Part shown: in pieces, positions 52,701 through 64,000 of the stretch
Numbering within the stretch: position 1 is the first letter of the stretch
Layout of the letters: every line of letters starts with the position of its first letter
From: Bugulina stolonifera
Lineage: Eukaryota; Bryozoa; Gymnolaemata; Cheilostomatida; Bugulidae
Direction of reading: 5' to 3'
DNA: 64,000 nt
NCBI GenBank assembly: GCA_935421135.1
Contig: OW285192.1
Location: 7,833,501 to 7,897,500, forward strand
Program-made: the position numbers and the translations under genes
The notes under the pieces: generated by a model
The model's database searches: none
What the model saw: only the letters and a program-made list of their open reading frames with translations
Told to the model about the DNA's origin: nothing

Positions 52701-55278
52701 TACGAATATTTCAAAAAGTAGAAGGGACACACTTAGCATGAAATGAGCACTACATTATTATCTACTGAAAGGTCGTTTCTACTTAAAGGTCGTCATTTCA
52801 AGGTCGAATGTCTCCTATTTGATCTACTGATGATTGAAATTGAAGAGCCAAAGTCAATACCATCCGAAATAGCACATCGTTTTTAGAAATCCTATAGGCC
52901 TAGTAACAGTTCTATTTGTTACATACTGGTGTCATGGCATGTGCTTACATGTCAAATCAGCAAAATCGTCATGTACTAAGTGCGCCAAATTTCAGTTAGC
53001 GATATTTTAGAAAGCTGAGTGAATAAATAGGCCTACCTACCATTCTGCATGCAAGGTGAAAATTCGGCCTTTGTTGGAGTGTTATTTTTTACTAATAATA
53101 AATAATAACACCCCAATTATCACTTCATTAATGTTCAGTTACTTGCCAATCAAATAGCTCGATACAAGTTATTACATGTACAGTATTCAGGTTATATCAG
53201 CACATGGCCGTTCATTTCATTATGTTAATCTGGTGTTTTGTGTTACACCATTGTGTCAAAGCTATCAGTTAAGGTTACACAGAGCATACAAGCCACGTGT
53301 TTGGTGTACTTGGATCACTGGTAATCAACTAATCTGTGGGTTGAAGTCCAAATTCACTCCGCTCTTAAATTCCCTGTTGCTGAGTGTAAAATTTTACCTA
53401 AAAATTCCAAACCCACCCAAGTCTTCATTATTCGGTTGGGTGCAAACTTATCAGGTGATCGCTGACTACTTGCCAAGGTTTGTTGGTGGAGTGCGCACAG
53501 TCTAGTACTGAATTCCTAGTTTGCTATGTCAATAGTCTTCTCCATAGTTTGCTGAAATAATATTTTATTATTCATGTATACCAAGTCTGAGATGATATGT
53601 TGTTAATGGTGATGTCATGCACGCGCTATGAATACCTGGAACTGGGGGTTTGGCTGCTGCCAAGCACGCATGTTTTCTTCTAAAGACAACCAGATTGGTA
53701 AATTAACAAACTGACTACAACAACAAGTTGGTTTACCAATTATTTACCACCTGATCATTGTTATGTCTAGCAGTATACTCTGTTAACGCACTTGTTAAGA
53801 TAATAAATCAAAGGTTCAGACAGCCGATTGTTCTAGCTTGTAGTAAACTAGCTTTGACCAGCTCCTGCATTCTCTAATGTCATTTGGACAGCCGTCTGCA
53901 AAAGTTGCAGACTTGGCTTCTGCTACCTCCTGGTTAGTAACTGCTGCAGTTACTAGCCTATTTGAGGAAATCGGGGCTCAACATCTTCCATTGATCTAAC
54001 TGGCGGCAGAATAAGAGGTCATTTTGTCTGAGGGCGACAAATCCGAGTGCTTGTAACTTCCTATGAAAATATTGGTTCATGTTTCATCATAGTTGAATGG
54101 GATTCGAGAGAAATAGAATTTCCGACTCGTTCATCATTCCCATTGGTTATCACAGTGACATGTGTCGTAGTTTGAGTGACTGAAGTGATAGTTGAACAAC
54201 ACTGATAGTGTTCCAGTGCTATTAATTTACCACCCAATCATTGTTCTATTCTACTTTGATAAGGGAAAATCCATGTGCCTAGCCATATAGCTGATGTCAC
54301 TAATGAGGAAATTTAATAACAATTTAGTACAATAAAAAGTATTTATGTCACCTGTATAGCTGGTTGGTAAGGAAGTTGCTTGGCATTTGAAGAAGTGTTT
54401 CCCTCTTAGATACTCATGCCAACAGGATTGTAAATTATAAATCAACCACTGTCAGTGTACCTCATCTTTATTTAGGTGATTATACTCTATGCCTAATCTG
54501 TCAGCTATCCAATTACAGATTATCAACAATTCTTAACTTATGACTTAAGTTTATGGCACTGTTGCCAGTGTTGTTTGTTTGTTATAGTTTGTAGTACTGC
54601 AAGTATTCAACAAGTCAGGTAGGTATATTTATGAATAGCCCAACACTTCTTGCACTGTTGACCTGACCCCTTCTTCCTCGGGTGTCAGATTGATTCTTTG
54701 AGGAAACAACATGTTTTCAATGTTTGCACCGAAAGTGGCCAGCAACTCTCAGTACCTACCTTAATATCGCCAGTGTTTAGGTAAATAAGAATCATCTCTT
54801 ATCAGAGAAAGCATGAAAGCATTGCAACCTGGTTGCTGTAGAGGGTCAAGAATTTGACAAACATTGCCAAACAAGGTTGAAAGAAAGACATGGCCTGACT
54901 GCTTGAGGTTTATCTAAACAAATCATCGTTCTGATTTTTGTACACTGCTGAATCTAGGTACTGCTGTTCAGTCATCAACATGTTTGCTTTACCTGAAGCT
55001 ACATCATAAAACTCTCATTATATTCTTTATATCAACTTGTTCTAAGCCAACTAGACTCTCATTAATCCATTAATTACCTTGTTGTATAAGTTTTATAATT
55101 TATACGCTTAGATCCTTAAACTAAGTGCCTACATCTTTTCTTGTCTTTGTTCATCAAATCTTGTCAGCTTGACTGTGTCCCTCTTCATCTCTTTTACATG
55201 ATCAATTCTTGTTTCAGTATTCTGTTTACTGCCTTCAAGCAGACCTGTTTATGGTATAGACATACATGGTACTTTATT

Positions 55279-55305
55279 ATGGACTTGTTTTGGAAACAAG
55301 TCCAT
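55279..55305. repeat. Perfect 12-bp stem hairpin
   Basis: ATGGACTTGTTT, loop TGG, AAACAAGTCCAT. The stem has no mismatches. It is followed by TTAGTC and has no T-run, so it is not a typical terminator. It could be one end of a MITE. Confidence 0.75.
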
Positions 55306-57424
55306 TAGTCTCGAGCAATTTTAGCATTCCTGGAATATGCAACAGCGGAAGTTCTTGCCAAAATGCTGTCACAGACAAGTAACGTTGCTAGAAAAATTGA
55401 TTTCCTCCATGCGGAACTACTAGTGAACGTGACCAATACAATATTCTCTATTTATAGCCAATTAAATATGCAAGGTACAACTCTGTCCATGGTAGGACAT
55501 TTAGTAGTGGAAGCCATGATTTAGTCGTTCCATTCTAGCTGTGGCAGGGAAGGAGAGGCCCTCTTAAAACCCCACTTCAATCCACGCATTATTTGATTAA
55601 AAGTCTGTCAACTGCGTCATTCCTATTAGACTAATGGTAGTCAATTCGACTTCCCTCTTTAAGGCTTTAAATCATCGGTGTGACTGCTTTTACACATCCT
55701 GCTAATAATCTGTGTAGCTTTATATGCACTGGTTATGCAGAGGATAGTATACCATGTAGTTACCAACACTAATTAAACTAATGTTTAGTTGAGGTTGTGC
55801 GATGGTGTTCCAAGCTACAAGGACTGTTACTGGCTTTCTGATTCACTTCTCTCTTGTGTTTTGACGTTGTGTGCAAGCTTGCACCAAAGATTACTTGTAT
55901 AAACTATTGTTGGCCGCTACTTAGAACCCTGATCATGATTAAGCAGTGCAAGCTGTAGTTTGTTTTTCTTCTAGGCAAAAGAACATTGTCAATGTTGCTG
56001 CTTTGTTAGAAATTAAATTGCATTCGTTGGCCAATTTTTTGTTGGGTTTTGTCATTTCAGTCCATGTCTGGTTTAGACTGCAGGTGCAAAGCGTTTCATG
56101 TCAGAAGTAGATGTCAGGCCAAGGGCTATATTTTCTCCTACTACCGTGCCTGGAGATTAAATAAACTTATATTTTTTTTAGATTGCAAGCAGCTTGAAAT
56201 TTGACATTGCCTATCGGTGGGCATTGAAAACTGATGCCTGTGGTTTGTCATTTTGTATCTTTGTGTTATAAATAGCATCTTTTTGTCTCTAATTAAGTAA
56301 TTATGGGGTCTCATAGCAAATGGTGACTAGTTAGCTACCTGTTTATAGTCAACCAGGTGCGGAAACAATTAACTATAATCAAAAAGGTTAGAGCACAAAC
56401 AATGGCCCCTATTCAGTTTCGGCTTGCATCTTTTCTGCACATTAACTCTTGATTTCCTAAAATGAAATAATAATTAATAGTGTAACCCAGTAAGATAACA
56501 TATGTTCATAGATATGGATTAGACGGATTTTATTTTCACATCAATATGGGGCTATCTATACGCACCTACACCCAGCCAGGTGTCCAGTGTATGCCAGTAC
56601 TGCCTACATTCACATATTCATTGACTCTCGATTGAGTGAATCACTCCAAGTGCAAACTTAGTAGAGGATTAGTCATCACTCATGCTAGGTGTGTTAATAT
56701 CAACTACTATAACTACACCATTAATTTATTATTCTAATTAGTAACTCAACAACTTGTATGTATAAATGCATATCAAATACTATTTACAAGTCCAAATGCA
56801 GGTGCACATAAACACTGTTGCCCAAAATATAGCATGCTGCCTAGGTAACTCACGTAACATATTTTAGAGTTAATTGTGTTACGTCAACTATGATTTGCTA
56901 AACTGAAGATATTCAATAAATAAGGATCCCCTACCCACCCTAATGACATCAATACTCCTGAAGCTGACTGCGCAAATTATATCTTGTATTATAATTATCT
57001 ATCATCTCACTGATATTCCATTTTACCAGGATTAAAACTTTAATTCAGAAATTACTTCGTATATTAGTGTTGGCACCATACTCGTACATCGGCTGCATTT
57101 TAAGCACAAAATGCGCGAAGCCCTTAGCATTCAGTGTGGTAAATAACTTTTATCATATACATGTACATACACATGTATAAACTCATCAAATCAAAGTGTG
57201 CAAGTGGAATATAATAACTTACTATAAAACCATCAACACAGGAAATAAAAGGTCGCAGTAATAAAACAAAATTTATATTTGCTTTTCTAAAACACACGAT
57301 TACGTTGTTTTACAAGTTGTTACTATGCTTTAGCACTGTTTTCAGGCTAATAATCCAGCAATTTATTGTTGATTTAAAGGCAATAATGTGCATGCATCAC
57401 TGCTGATAAAATTTTAACTGCATC

Positions 57425-57502
57425 TATTGGCTGAAAAATTCGAAGGGGCGGGACTTAGGTACTTTCCCAGTTGGTTTATCCATTATCCACGTGTATGAGT
57501 CA
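57425..57502 (+). promoter_or_regulatory. Promoter-like block before the oxygenase gene
   Basis: Within 80 bases lie an inverted CCAAT word (TATTGG, 57425-57430), a GC box (GGGGCGGGAC, 57445-57454), an E-box CACGTG (57488-57493) and an AP-1-like TGAGTCA (57496-57502). This cluster, 120-200 bases upstream of the start codon, is unusual in this AT-rich window. The sites are word matches only. Confidence 0.5.
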
Positions 57503-57621
57503 TGACTTACCGACTATAGGGACTATAGGATTGAGTGCTTGTTACGTGAAGCTGTGTCAGTATTTATTACCAGGTTGCATGCAATAGCAGTCATTTTTAA
57601 AGCGCTTGTCGTATTGAGAAG

Positions 57622-59415
57622 ATGCATGCTCAAAGTCGTTCCAACAAACACATCAGATCAATTGTAACTCGTAAACTGAAAAACAGCATGATGCATATTT
57701 TGGACATAGTCAAAGCTCGAGTATCACATAAAGCAAAGAAGGCATCGGCAAAGAGCTCACATGCAGCGCAGCTCTCAACGCATACTGAACAAATGAAGGC
57801 ACCGCTCACTCGAAAGTTGACTCAGGATGAGATTACTGAAGCCGAGTTAGCTTTAAAGAGACTGCAAGCAGAGAAGAAACGCTTGGAGAATTTATTAAAT
57901 GGTTCTTCAGATAGACATTTGCATACAGCTACTCAGCAAAGTACATGTTCATACACAAACAGTTGTGAGGATGTATCAACAAATAACAACTACGAAAAAG
58001 AACTTGTACGAGTACCAAGATATCAACAGAAAGTAGCATTCATTCTTCATAACATGTTTACTGAACAGGTAAGAATAACTTTAGTTCAACTCAACATAAC
58101 CGCCATTCAGTAAATTTTATTGTATCAAAATTCACGCAAAGGCTGGAAATTCCATTGCATAGAATTAGCAAATAGCTGTGTCAATGGGAGGAAACTTCCT
58201 TATCACGTATTTGCTCAGCAAAGAATATACTCTCCACTTGGGGAAAATTTGTTTCCACATTGTAAACTCCAACTTAGTAATGTAACTTAATGAGCTTTGA
58301 ACATGTGAGCACATGACTGTCAGTTTTGTTGGCAATGTTTCAACTATTTTATTTTGTACAAATGAAACTTGTTGATTGATGTTAATTAAACATAAACTCC
58401 TACTAGAGGATTAACAATAACGGTGTTGTTTTCCAGAACATAATAGTTCACGACCTCAAGTGTTTAAGTACAACAAAGGTATCTTGTACACAACTTATAT
58501 TGACCTTTATATCTCCTTTCTTTTAAAGGAATGCAATGAACTGTCAAAAGAACTCGAAGCAAATAGCGAAGAAGTCAAATCAACAGATTGTTTGGAAACG
58601 TGTACAACACATAGTGAAGCAATGGTTAGCAGATTGTGGCCTGCTATAGAAAAAGAGATACCAAAGACCTGGATGGGAAATAAACTTCTAGGATTATCTA
58701 ATAGGTAAGCGTCTTTATTATTAGCATAAAAAATAAATTAGCTGATTTGGTGACTGCAAGTACCCATTGAAATTAACTAGATTTGGGAAATGGCATAGCA
58801 TTCCTGAGCAAGTGTTACAAATGTGGGAGTCGCTTGATTTAATTAAACATTCTACCACAGATTATTCGCTTTCCTAATATACTTTCGATTATGATTGATG
58901 AATTTATTATATTCTTTCCGTGCTATTTTAGATGTGTGTTGGAGAAACAAAATAGCGGTTATAGTCACAAGCCACGCATGGATGAGGCTTATGAACCCAT
59001 TGAATTCAAGGAAAAAAGCTTCTTTTCGGTCTACGTCTTTCTCAATGACGACTATGAGGGAGGTCAATCTAGTTTCCTCAAAAACTGGCAACCATCGATC
59101 CATGATGTCCAAGTGAAACCCACTAAAGGTAAATACTCCACACAACTTGCCTATGCTTCTATCAATAATGATAATATAATTTGGAATGTTATCAATAAAC
59201 TATTTTTTGCATTTGAATTTGTTTATAAACAAACCATATTCCGTAAACTTATATTTATTTTTGTTTTATTTTCTGTTTCAGGAAGTGTATTTATTCACCA
59301 ACACAACCTACTACATCAAGTTACTCCAGTTACTCAAGGAAATAAACACATAGCTCGCCTGGATGTTATGTACGATATATGTAAAAGAGATATACTCTCC
59401 GAACTATACGACTAA
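57622..59415 (+). CDS. Prolyl-4-hydroxylase-type 2-oxoglutarate/Fe(II) oxygenase-fold protein
   Basis: Four exons join in frame: 57622-58068, 58529-58704, 58932-59128 and 59282-59415 (stop TAA), 317 aa. The start is supported by an in-frame TAA at 57598-57600. Residues 1-55 are basic; about 67-94 form a charged helical or coiled-coil segment (LTQDEITEAELALKRLQAEK...). The C-terminal domain (about 190-310) has the P4Hc pattern: FFSVYVFLNDDYEGGQSSFL (238-257), VKPTKGSVFIHQHNLLHQV (269-287) and NKHIARLDVMYD (294-305). In this fold the distal His is H285, the first-shell Asp is D225 and R299 would hold 2-oxoglutarate. The HxD motif reads R223-M-D225 (context YSHKPRMDEAY), so the first iron ligand is Arg instead of His. 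H220 is close but out of register. Enzymes of this fold hydroxylate Pro, Lys or other residues; activity here is therefore uncertain. No signal peptide is evident, so it is likely nuclear or cytoplasmic. The substrate is unknown. Confidence 0.85.
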
Positions 59416-59974
59416 AATACATTCGTTACACACTTAGCTGGACATGAACTGGTATTGTTCTACTTAGAATCAGCATCTGGATATGTTCTTCTAAGACGTG
59501 GCTACCTCAGTACTCCCTCCGTTAAGCATCCAAATCAAGTGATTGGCACCTATGGACACAAATTATATTAGAGCAACAGAAAGCATTATTCTCTCGTAGA
59601 ATCGTACTATGCGACAAGCTCTCAAGAGTTTCTATGCAATATTAGCCTCTAGTCATTATCCCAAGGATAAGTTGTTTCGAATTTTCGACTCCAAGGCAAT
59701 TTCGTTAATGTAAACTTTTTGCATATGCCTTGCACATTTTTGAGCTTATGTTCCCCAGGACACTGTTTTAATTTGCTCAGTAAAGGTGCAACTGGGTTCA
59801 CTCTTCCAAGTCAATCAGTTTATTAGATGCAAGTCTTTTGTATTATAGTAATCATATTTGTACATAGTTTGTTTATAAGCTATTTTATAACCATTATAAT
59901 TTATTTATTTTTTTCATATTTTATTGAATAATTTATTAATTGCTGTCTTCCGTTCCGACATTTTGAATTGGTGC

Positions 59975-59980
59975 AATAAA
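59975..59980 (+). terminator. Polyadenylation signal AATAAA
   Basis: A canonical AATAAA lies 560 bases after the oxygenase stop codon, in the sequence GTGCAATAAAACTTAAAAAC. A T/GT-rich stretch (CAACTTGTTATTTCGT) follows about 20 bases later, as expected for a 3' end. Confidence 0.65.
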
Positions 59981-61155
59981 ACTTAAAAACTTATTCAACT
60001 TGTTATTTCGTATTTATGCAGAATAAGTTCAAGTGAAGAATCAGTAAACTCACTCGTAATAACCCTGACTCATAACCACTCATTCATTTTATAGGCTACT
60101 AATCAGTTAGTAACACTGATAACTACCAATTCAATCAGTGCAGGAAAATATGCATGATCTAGTAGAGAAAGTAAATGCTAGTTTTAGTCTATGCATATTT
60201 TCAATACTAAACTTCTCCAAGTTGAAATGTTGCCAGCATTGTGACAAAAACATAATAATGAATTGTTTCTAACATGGATGGGTCTAACAAACAAAGCAAA
60301 GAACTGTGGGGATGTTATTAAGCTTTAGTCGGTGATATTTGACCCAAGTACTAGGATATGCAGATTAACGTTTATGCCAACAGTGTCTGTGATCAGTCGC
60401 TACAGGTGGCACTCACTTGGACAGAAGATAAGCAGCAGCTTTCCTACTTGTTGGGTCTTTACATCACTCATAAGTCATGCTATGGTGGATTTCCCACTTC
60501 CCCCATCATCATGAGCACATTATGTATATTAGCTATTGTTATCTAACATCACCATATACCCTACTACAAAACCTGATGGCACTAAAAGGTGCAATCAAAC
60601 ACAACAAGTCAAGTGGCAAGATTGGGCTTCCTTCAGGACCAGTATGGCAGTTGGTTTATCTGGCCGTCGTACTATGTATCAGTTAACGTATGCATGCATT
60701 GACATTTACAAGATATCTTCACAGTTTATAACTTATAACCTTGTACAATGAGATCACTTTTGTTAAAAAGCACGATTCCAGTCTTTGCTTTATAGGGCTG
60801 AGCCGGTGAAATTTTGTTTCCATATTGTGCACCAGCCCTATCTCTAATATTAAACATGCGCAGCAATCAACACCTTGCTGCAAATAGGCCTCACTCTACA
60901 ATATTATATGTTGTCGGCTTGTAACACAATGGCCTGAAGGGAGCACATAACTCCTAAGTATAAAACTCTCAATAACTTCTACATGTAGATGTACATTTAG
61001 AACAAGTACATGTACATGTACATGTAAAGCCTTGGTGAAAAATTCATGGTTTAGACTGTCGCGCTCTTTTGTATTAGAGGTTTAATTGACTGGATGCAGT
61101 GAGTATCAAGAAGGACCCTGCAACGCTGTGAGTAGCTAGTATAGAGCTCGGTAAA
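59981..61155. other. Intergenic sequence after the oxygenase gene
   Basis: No gene recognised. Overlapping short open frames at 60332-60751 occupy three different frames and have no family features. A TACATG tract lies at 61007-61026. Confidence 0.45.
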
Positions 61156-61437
61156 GGGACATTTCGAAAAAGACAGTTCGAAACAGGAGATTTCACAACC
61201 GGACAGTTCTAAACCAGACAGTTCGAAACTGTGTAGATTACATTTAGAAGAACAAAACTCACAGATAATTGATTTTAGTTAACTATAATTTAATTATTTA
61301 AATAAAAAAAAATATTAAAAATAAAAATTAGCTGAAATCTGGTGGTTGGGGTTTGGGGTTAGGCGTTTCGAACTGTCCAGTGTTGAACTGTCCACTTTAG
61401 AAACGTCCTGTTTCGAACTGTCTTTTTCGAACAGTCG
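61156..61437. mobile_element. Palindromic MITE-like element with repeated GACAGTTCGAAAC words
   Basis: A perfect 23-base inverted repeat CGAAAAAGACAGTTCGAAAC + AGG occurs at 61165-61187 and, reversed, at 61407-61429. The same words recur inward in both arms (GGACAGTTC, CCAGACAGTTCGAAAC, GAACTGTCC). The centre is AT-rich and contains GGTTGGGGTTTGGGGTTAGGC next to the right arm. There is no coding capacity and I saw no clear target duplication. Confidence 0.75.
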
Positions 61438-62320
61438 TACATTCATAGAGCTCATCTCTCCTATCAAGAATCACTGTCAAGTTTCTTACTGGCAAATATC
61501 TACAAATATAATTTTTCAACCAAGGATTGATATTCACTAGCTTAATTGTTGCACCTAATACTGGTTAAAGATGAAATTAAATATCTAAGGTATGATAAGT
61601 TAGAAAGTATAATATTATCATAAGGAAGGAGAGCTTTCAATTTTCGACTATATCAGGTGTTAATGATCTTACCTTTTCTTTCGGAGAGAAGATTAAGAGG
61701 CAAAAAATAAAACCAATTCAAATATTCCTATCTATTGTTTTTTATACTTACATAATTAGCTAATACCCACAACATGTGGTCTTTAAATGCAATAATGTAG
61801 CATCAAATAGACAGATGATCAAGTGATAATTAAGCTTAAAGAACAATCAACAGATTTTTGTAAGCCTATTATTTCATTCACAAGCAGAAAAGGAAAGGAA
61901 GGATTAAAAAAATTGATAGATCCGTTAGCTGGTTCAGGCTGAATAAGAGGAAATAGAAAATCTTTAAAGGGGTAGGCTAGCTATAGCTTTTTATCTGGAT
62001 ACTTGTTTTTATCACCTGCTTGTAACTTGTGCAAATCCCACTTGTGTGGGTCTCCATGTAGGCTAGTGTCTTGTGCTAAACAAGCATTTATACATAGTCT
62101 AACTATTATACAATGTAGCGCCATATATTATGTACATGTATATAAATCGGTTTAAAGAACAGTAACAGCTATTTACATTGTATGTACATGTAATATACAT
62201 ACTATATACATCTAGACATGTTTGTGTGTGTTACTACACTGTAGGTGTGCTCTATATGGGTTAGGGGCATTGAATAGCTTACACTAAAATTTGATTATTA
62301 TAGTCTTTTTAACCATTCTA

Positions 62321-62603
62321 GCTGGCTGTGGTTAGAATGCTGGACTTTTATGCTGAAGGGTTGAGGTTTGAATCCCGCACGGTGGTGTTAAGAAGAACAT
62401 CCAGCTACAATTGCTCCTGTGCCTCATATAAAAGTCCTTGAAGTCATGCCAGCCAGCATGGCTTCAAGACAACTCCTCTACTCCTACCTTGCCAAAAAAC
62501 GCCATTTCATCTGGGCCTTTCTCATGGGGATTTGGTCAGCACTGGCACCCGACAATTCAAGCTGCGTGGGGCTAGTCACGATGAAGAGTATAGGCCCGTG
62601 AGT
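62321..62603 (+). mobile_element. tRNA-derived SINE, second copy, 5' head damaged
   Basis: Similar along its length to the minus-strand SINE at 256-536. It shares GTGGTGTTA-GAAGA, CATCCAGCYACAATTGCTCC, GTGCCTCATATAAAAGTCCT, CATGGCTTC, CAGCACTGGCACC and GAAGAGTATAGGC, and both end at GTGAGT. The A box is damaged by a short deletion (GGCTG-TGGTTAG), while the B box survives as GTTTGAATCCC. I found no target duplication, so it is older or its ends have been lost. The short open frames across it are not genes. Confidence 0.85.
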
Positions 62604-64000
62604 TACTAATATCATACTATCGAAGAGGTGCATTATGGGAAACGGTGTATAAAATAAAAGTGTTGCAAACAACTTGTGTTGGTGCATAGTCATGGTAAAT
62701 AGAATGAGTACTACACCTTTAAGGAGAAGAAACCTGTCTGTGTGTGTCACATTAGACTACCACCTGGCTAGTGATGTTGTGAATAATATGATATAAATCA
62801 CGATTATCTGCCATTCATTTTCTATAATATGTAAAAATTATCATAATTATTCGTTTACTACCGTAGCAGCCTTTGTTTATGGCATGCATCAACATTTGAC
62901 ATGAAACAGTTTTAATCAAGCGTCAGATATTTTGATTCTCAATATGTAGAAATTATCAAATACTTCAAAAGGCTCTTCATAACCAATATGTATAAAAATT
63001 AATGAATGCTTATATGGCCTGTCAGATTAGTTAGGAGGTTCAGCTGATTGAATATTATAGGATATCAAATAAGAGTGAAAGTTGCAGAAAGTGTGCATAG
63101 CTAATAAAATATGTGCAAGTATAATCAGTGTCTTGAGATACATAACATTATGTGCACCACAAAATATCAAACTGGGGAGACTTTGCATAAATTAAAGTTC
63201 CACCTCTTTCCAGGAAATGAAACATTTTAAGTACAGAGGTATTATACCACTTCACATACTCTCTGTCACCAATGCAAATATGACATTGTATATAACTGGT
63301 TTTGGTGAATTGAGATTTCCATAGGGAAGTTTTCAAATTGTTGTACCCTCTCTCTAATACATCTATTGCATGTATGTAGGCTACTAGATGTATCACTATG
63401 CTTTCCATTCAATCGGTATTTGGTTATACTGAGAAAAATCCTATGTACATACATATAATGGAGTAGCTCTGCACCCAGACCCATATGTACATTGCATGTA
63501 CATGTACATGTATACATAATGATGACATAACATGCTTCATGCGCAAGTATTGGCTAAGGTTATCACTATCCTCCGTGTGCTTTCAACGACAAAACATGTG
63601 CAGTGCTGGCCTTGATTATGCTGTGTTAGGTCAGGCCAAGTTCATTTAGCCAATGCATGGCATCTACAAACATGTTACTGTGTACGCTGTACTGTGTACT
63701 TTACAAGTAAATGTCTTCTCTGTAATCTGAAGGCGTTGGTTCAAGTCTCATGAATACATCACCCCATACTTGTTCTCTCCCGGCCATTTTCCAAGTCACA
63801 TTGATGAGCTGGACGTGCCGAGGTTGAACAGGATAAATCACAAGCTAGTAGCATAGGCCAAGCTTCCAGGCATCTCAGCATATAGACCGAGGTGGGTCTG
63901 AGTAGGCCACCTGAAAAGTGAACAAATATAACCAGCTCTGAGACTATTCATGCCATTTCATCTGTTTTCAATTCTGTGGTGTGGCCAGCTGTCTTCTCAC
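62604..64000. other. Right-edge sequence, no gene recognised
   Basis: AT-rich unique sequence with a TACATG tract at 63495-63512. Minus-strand open frames at 63148-63517 overlap in different frames and show no domain. The last 200 bases are GC-richer but hold no motif I can name. Confidence 0.4.

Larger units (their letters stand above)
35234..57400. other. Long stretch without a recognised gene
   Basis: About 22 kb of mostly unique AT-rich sequence. I saw small inverted repeats (38.7, 44.1 and 55.3 kb), a 33-bp tandem repeat at 46.6 kb, a possible retrotransposon protease relic at 45.5 kb and a few exon-like frames with splice signals (40240-40305 minus, 42322-42441 minus, 51496-51554 plus). 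None could be linked into a gene. A gene with very short exons, as RBMX2 shows, could be missed. Confidence 0.5.

Noticed and set aside
1..64000. Bacterial-type features (operons, CRISPR arrays, riboswitches, insertion sequences)
   Set aside because: The window has spliced genes, SINEs and hAT elements. No regularly spaced repeat array with unique spacers and no prokaryotic gene was seen.

Overview
This window is animal nuclear DNA, AT-rich (roughly one third G+C by eye). It has spliced genes with long introns, GT-AG junctions, tRNA-derived SINEs, hAT-type DNA transposons and abundant TACATG and TAGGCCTA words. It most resembles a marine invertebrate. I cannot name the phylum from the sequence alone.

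Layout. (1) Positions 1-9,700, minus strand: two paralogous, tandemly arranged genes for secreted or membrane sushi (CCP) proteins. The right-hand gene is complete: I could join nine coding exons in frame (9039 down to 3749), encoding a leader peptide, five sushi domains, one membrane helix and a short tail (421 aa). Only the promoter, the non-coding 5' exon and the leader exon of the left-hand paralogue are in the window; the rest lies beyond position 1. Two hAT/SINE insertions and a palindromic element sit in their introns. (2) Positions 10,624-32,903, plus strand, divergent from the sushi gene: an RBMX2 (yeast Ist3/Snu17) orthologue. Seven exons were joined in frame (292 aa), starting with a 14-nt coding micro-exon and ending with an Arg/Ser-rich tail. 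Its introns hold microsatellites, a minisatellite and a 338-bp tandem duplication. (3) Positions 33,935-35,225: a complete, dead hAT transposon with an 8-bp target duplication. (4) Positions 35,226-57,400: no gene recognised; small inverted repeats, a possible retrotransposon protease relic and a few unassigned exon-like ORFs. (5) Positions 57,622-59,415, plus strand: a four-exon gene for a prolyl-4-hydroxylase-type 2-oxoglutarate/Fe(II) oxygenase-fold protein (317 aa), with a promoter-like block before it and AATAAA after it. Its first iron-binding His is replaced by Arg. (6) Positions 60,000-64,000: a palindromic element related to one at 44.1 kb, and a second copy of the SINE seen at the left edge.

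The three genes do not form an obvious pathway: a surface sushi receptor family, a housekeeping splicing factor and an oxygenase-like protein. The most interesting signals are the duplicated sushi locus with its shared leader and promoter module, the altered metal site of the oxygenase-like protein, the foldback hAT element, and the repeat families that share a G-rich, telomere-like core. I found no clear evidence of a wholly new multi-gene system.
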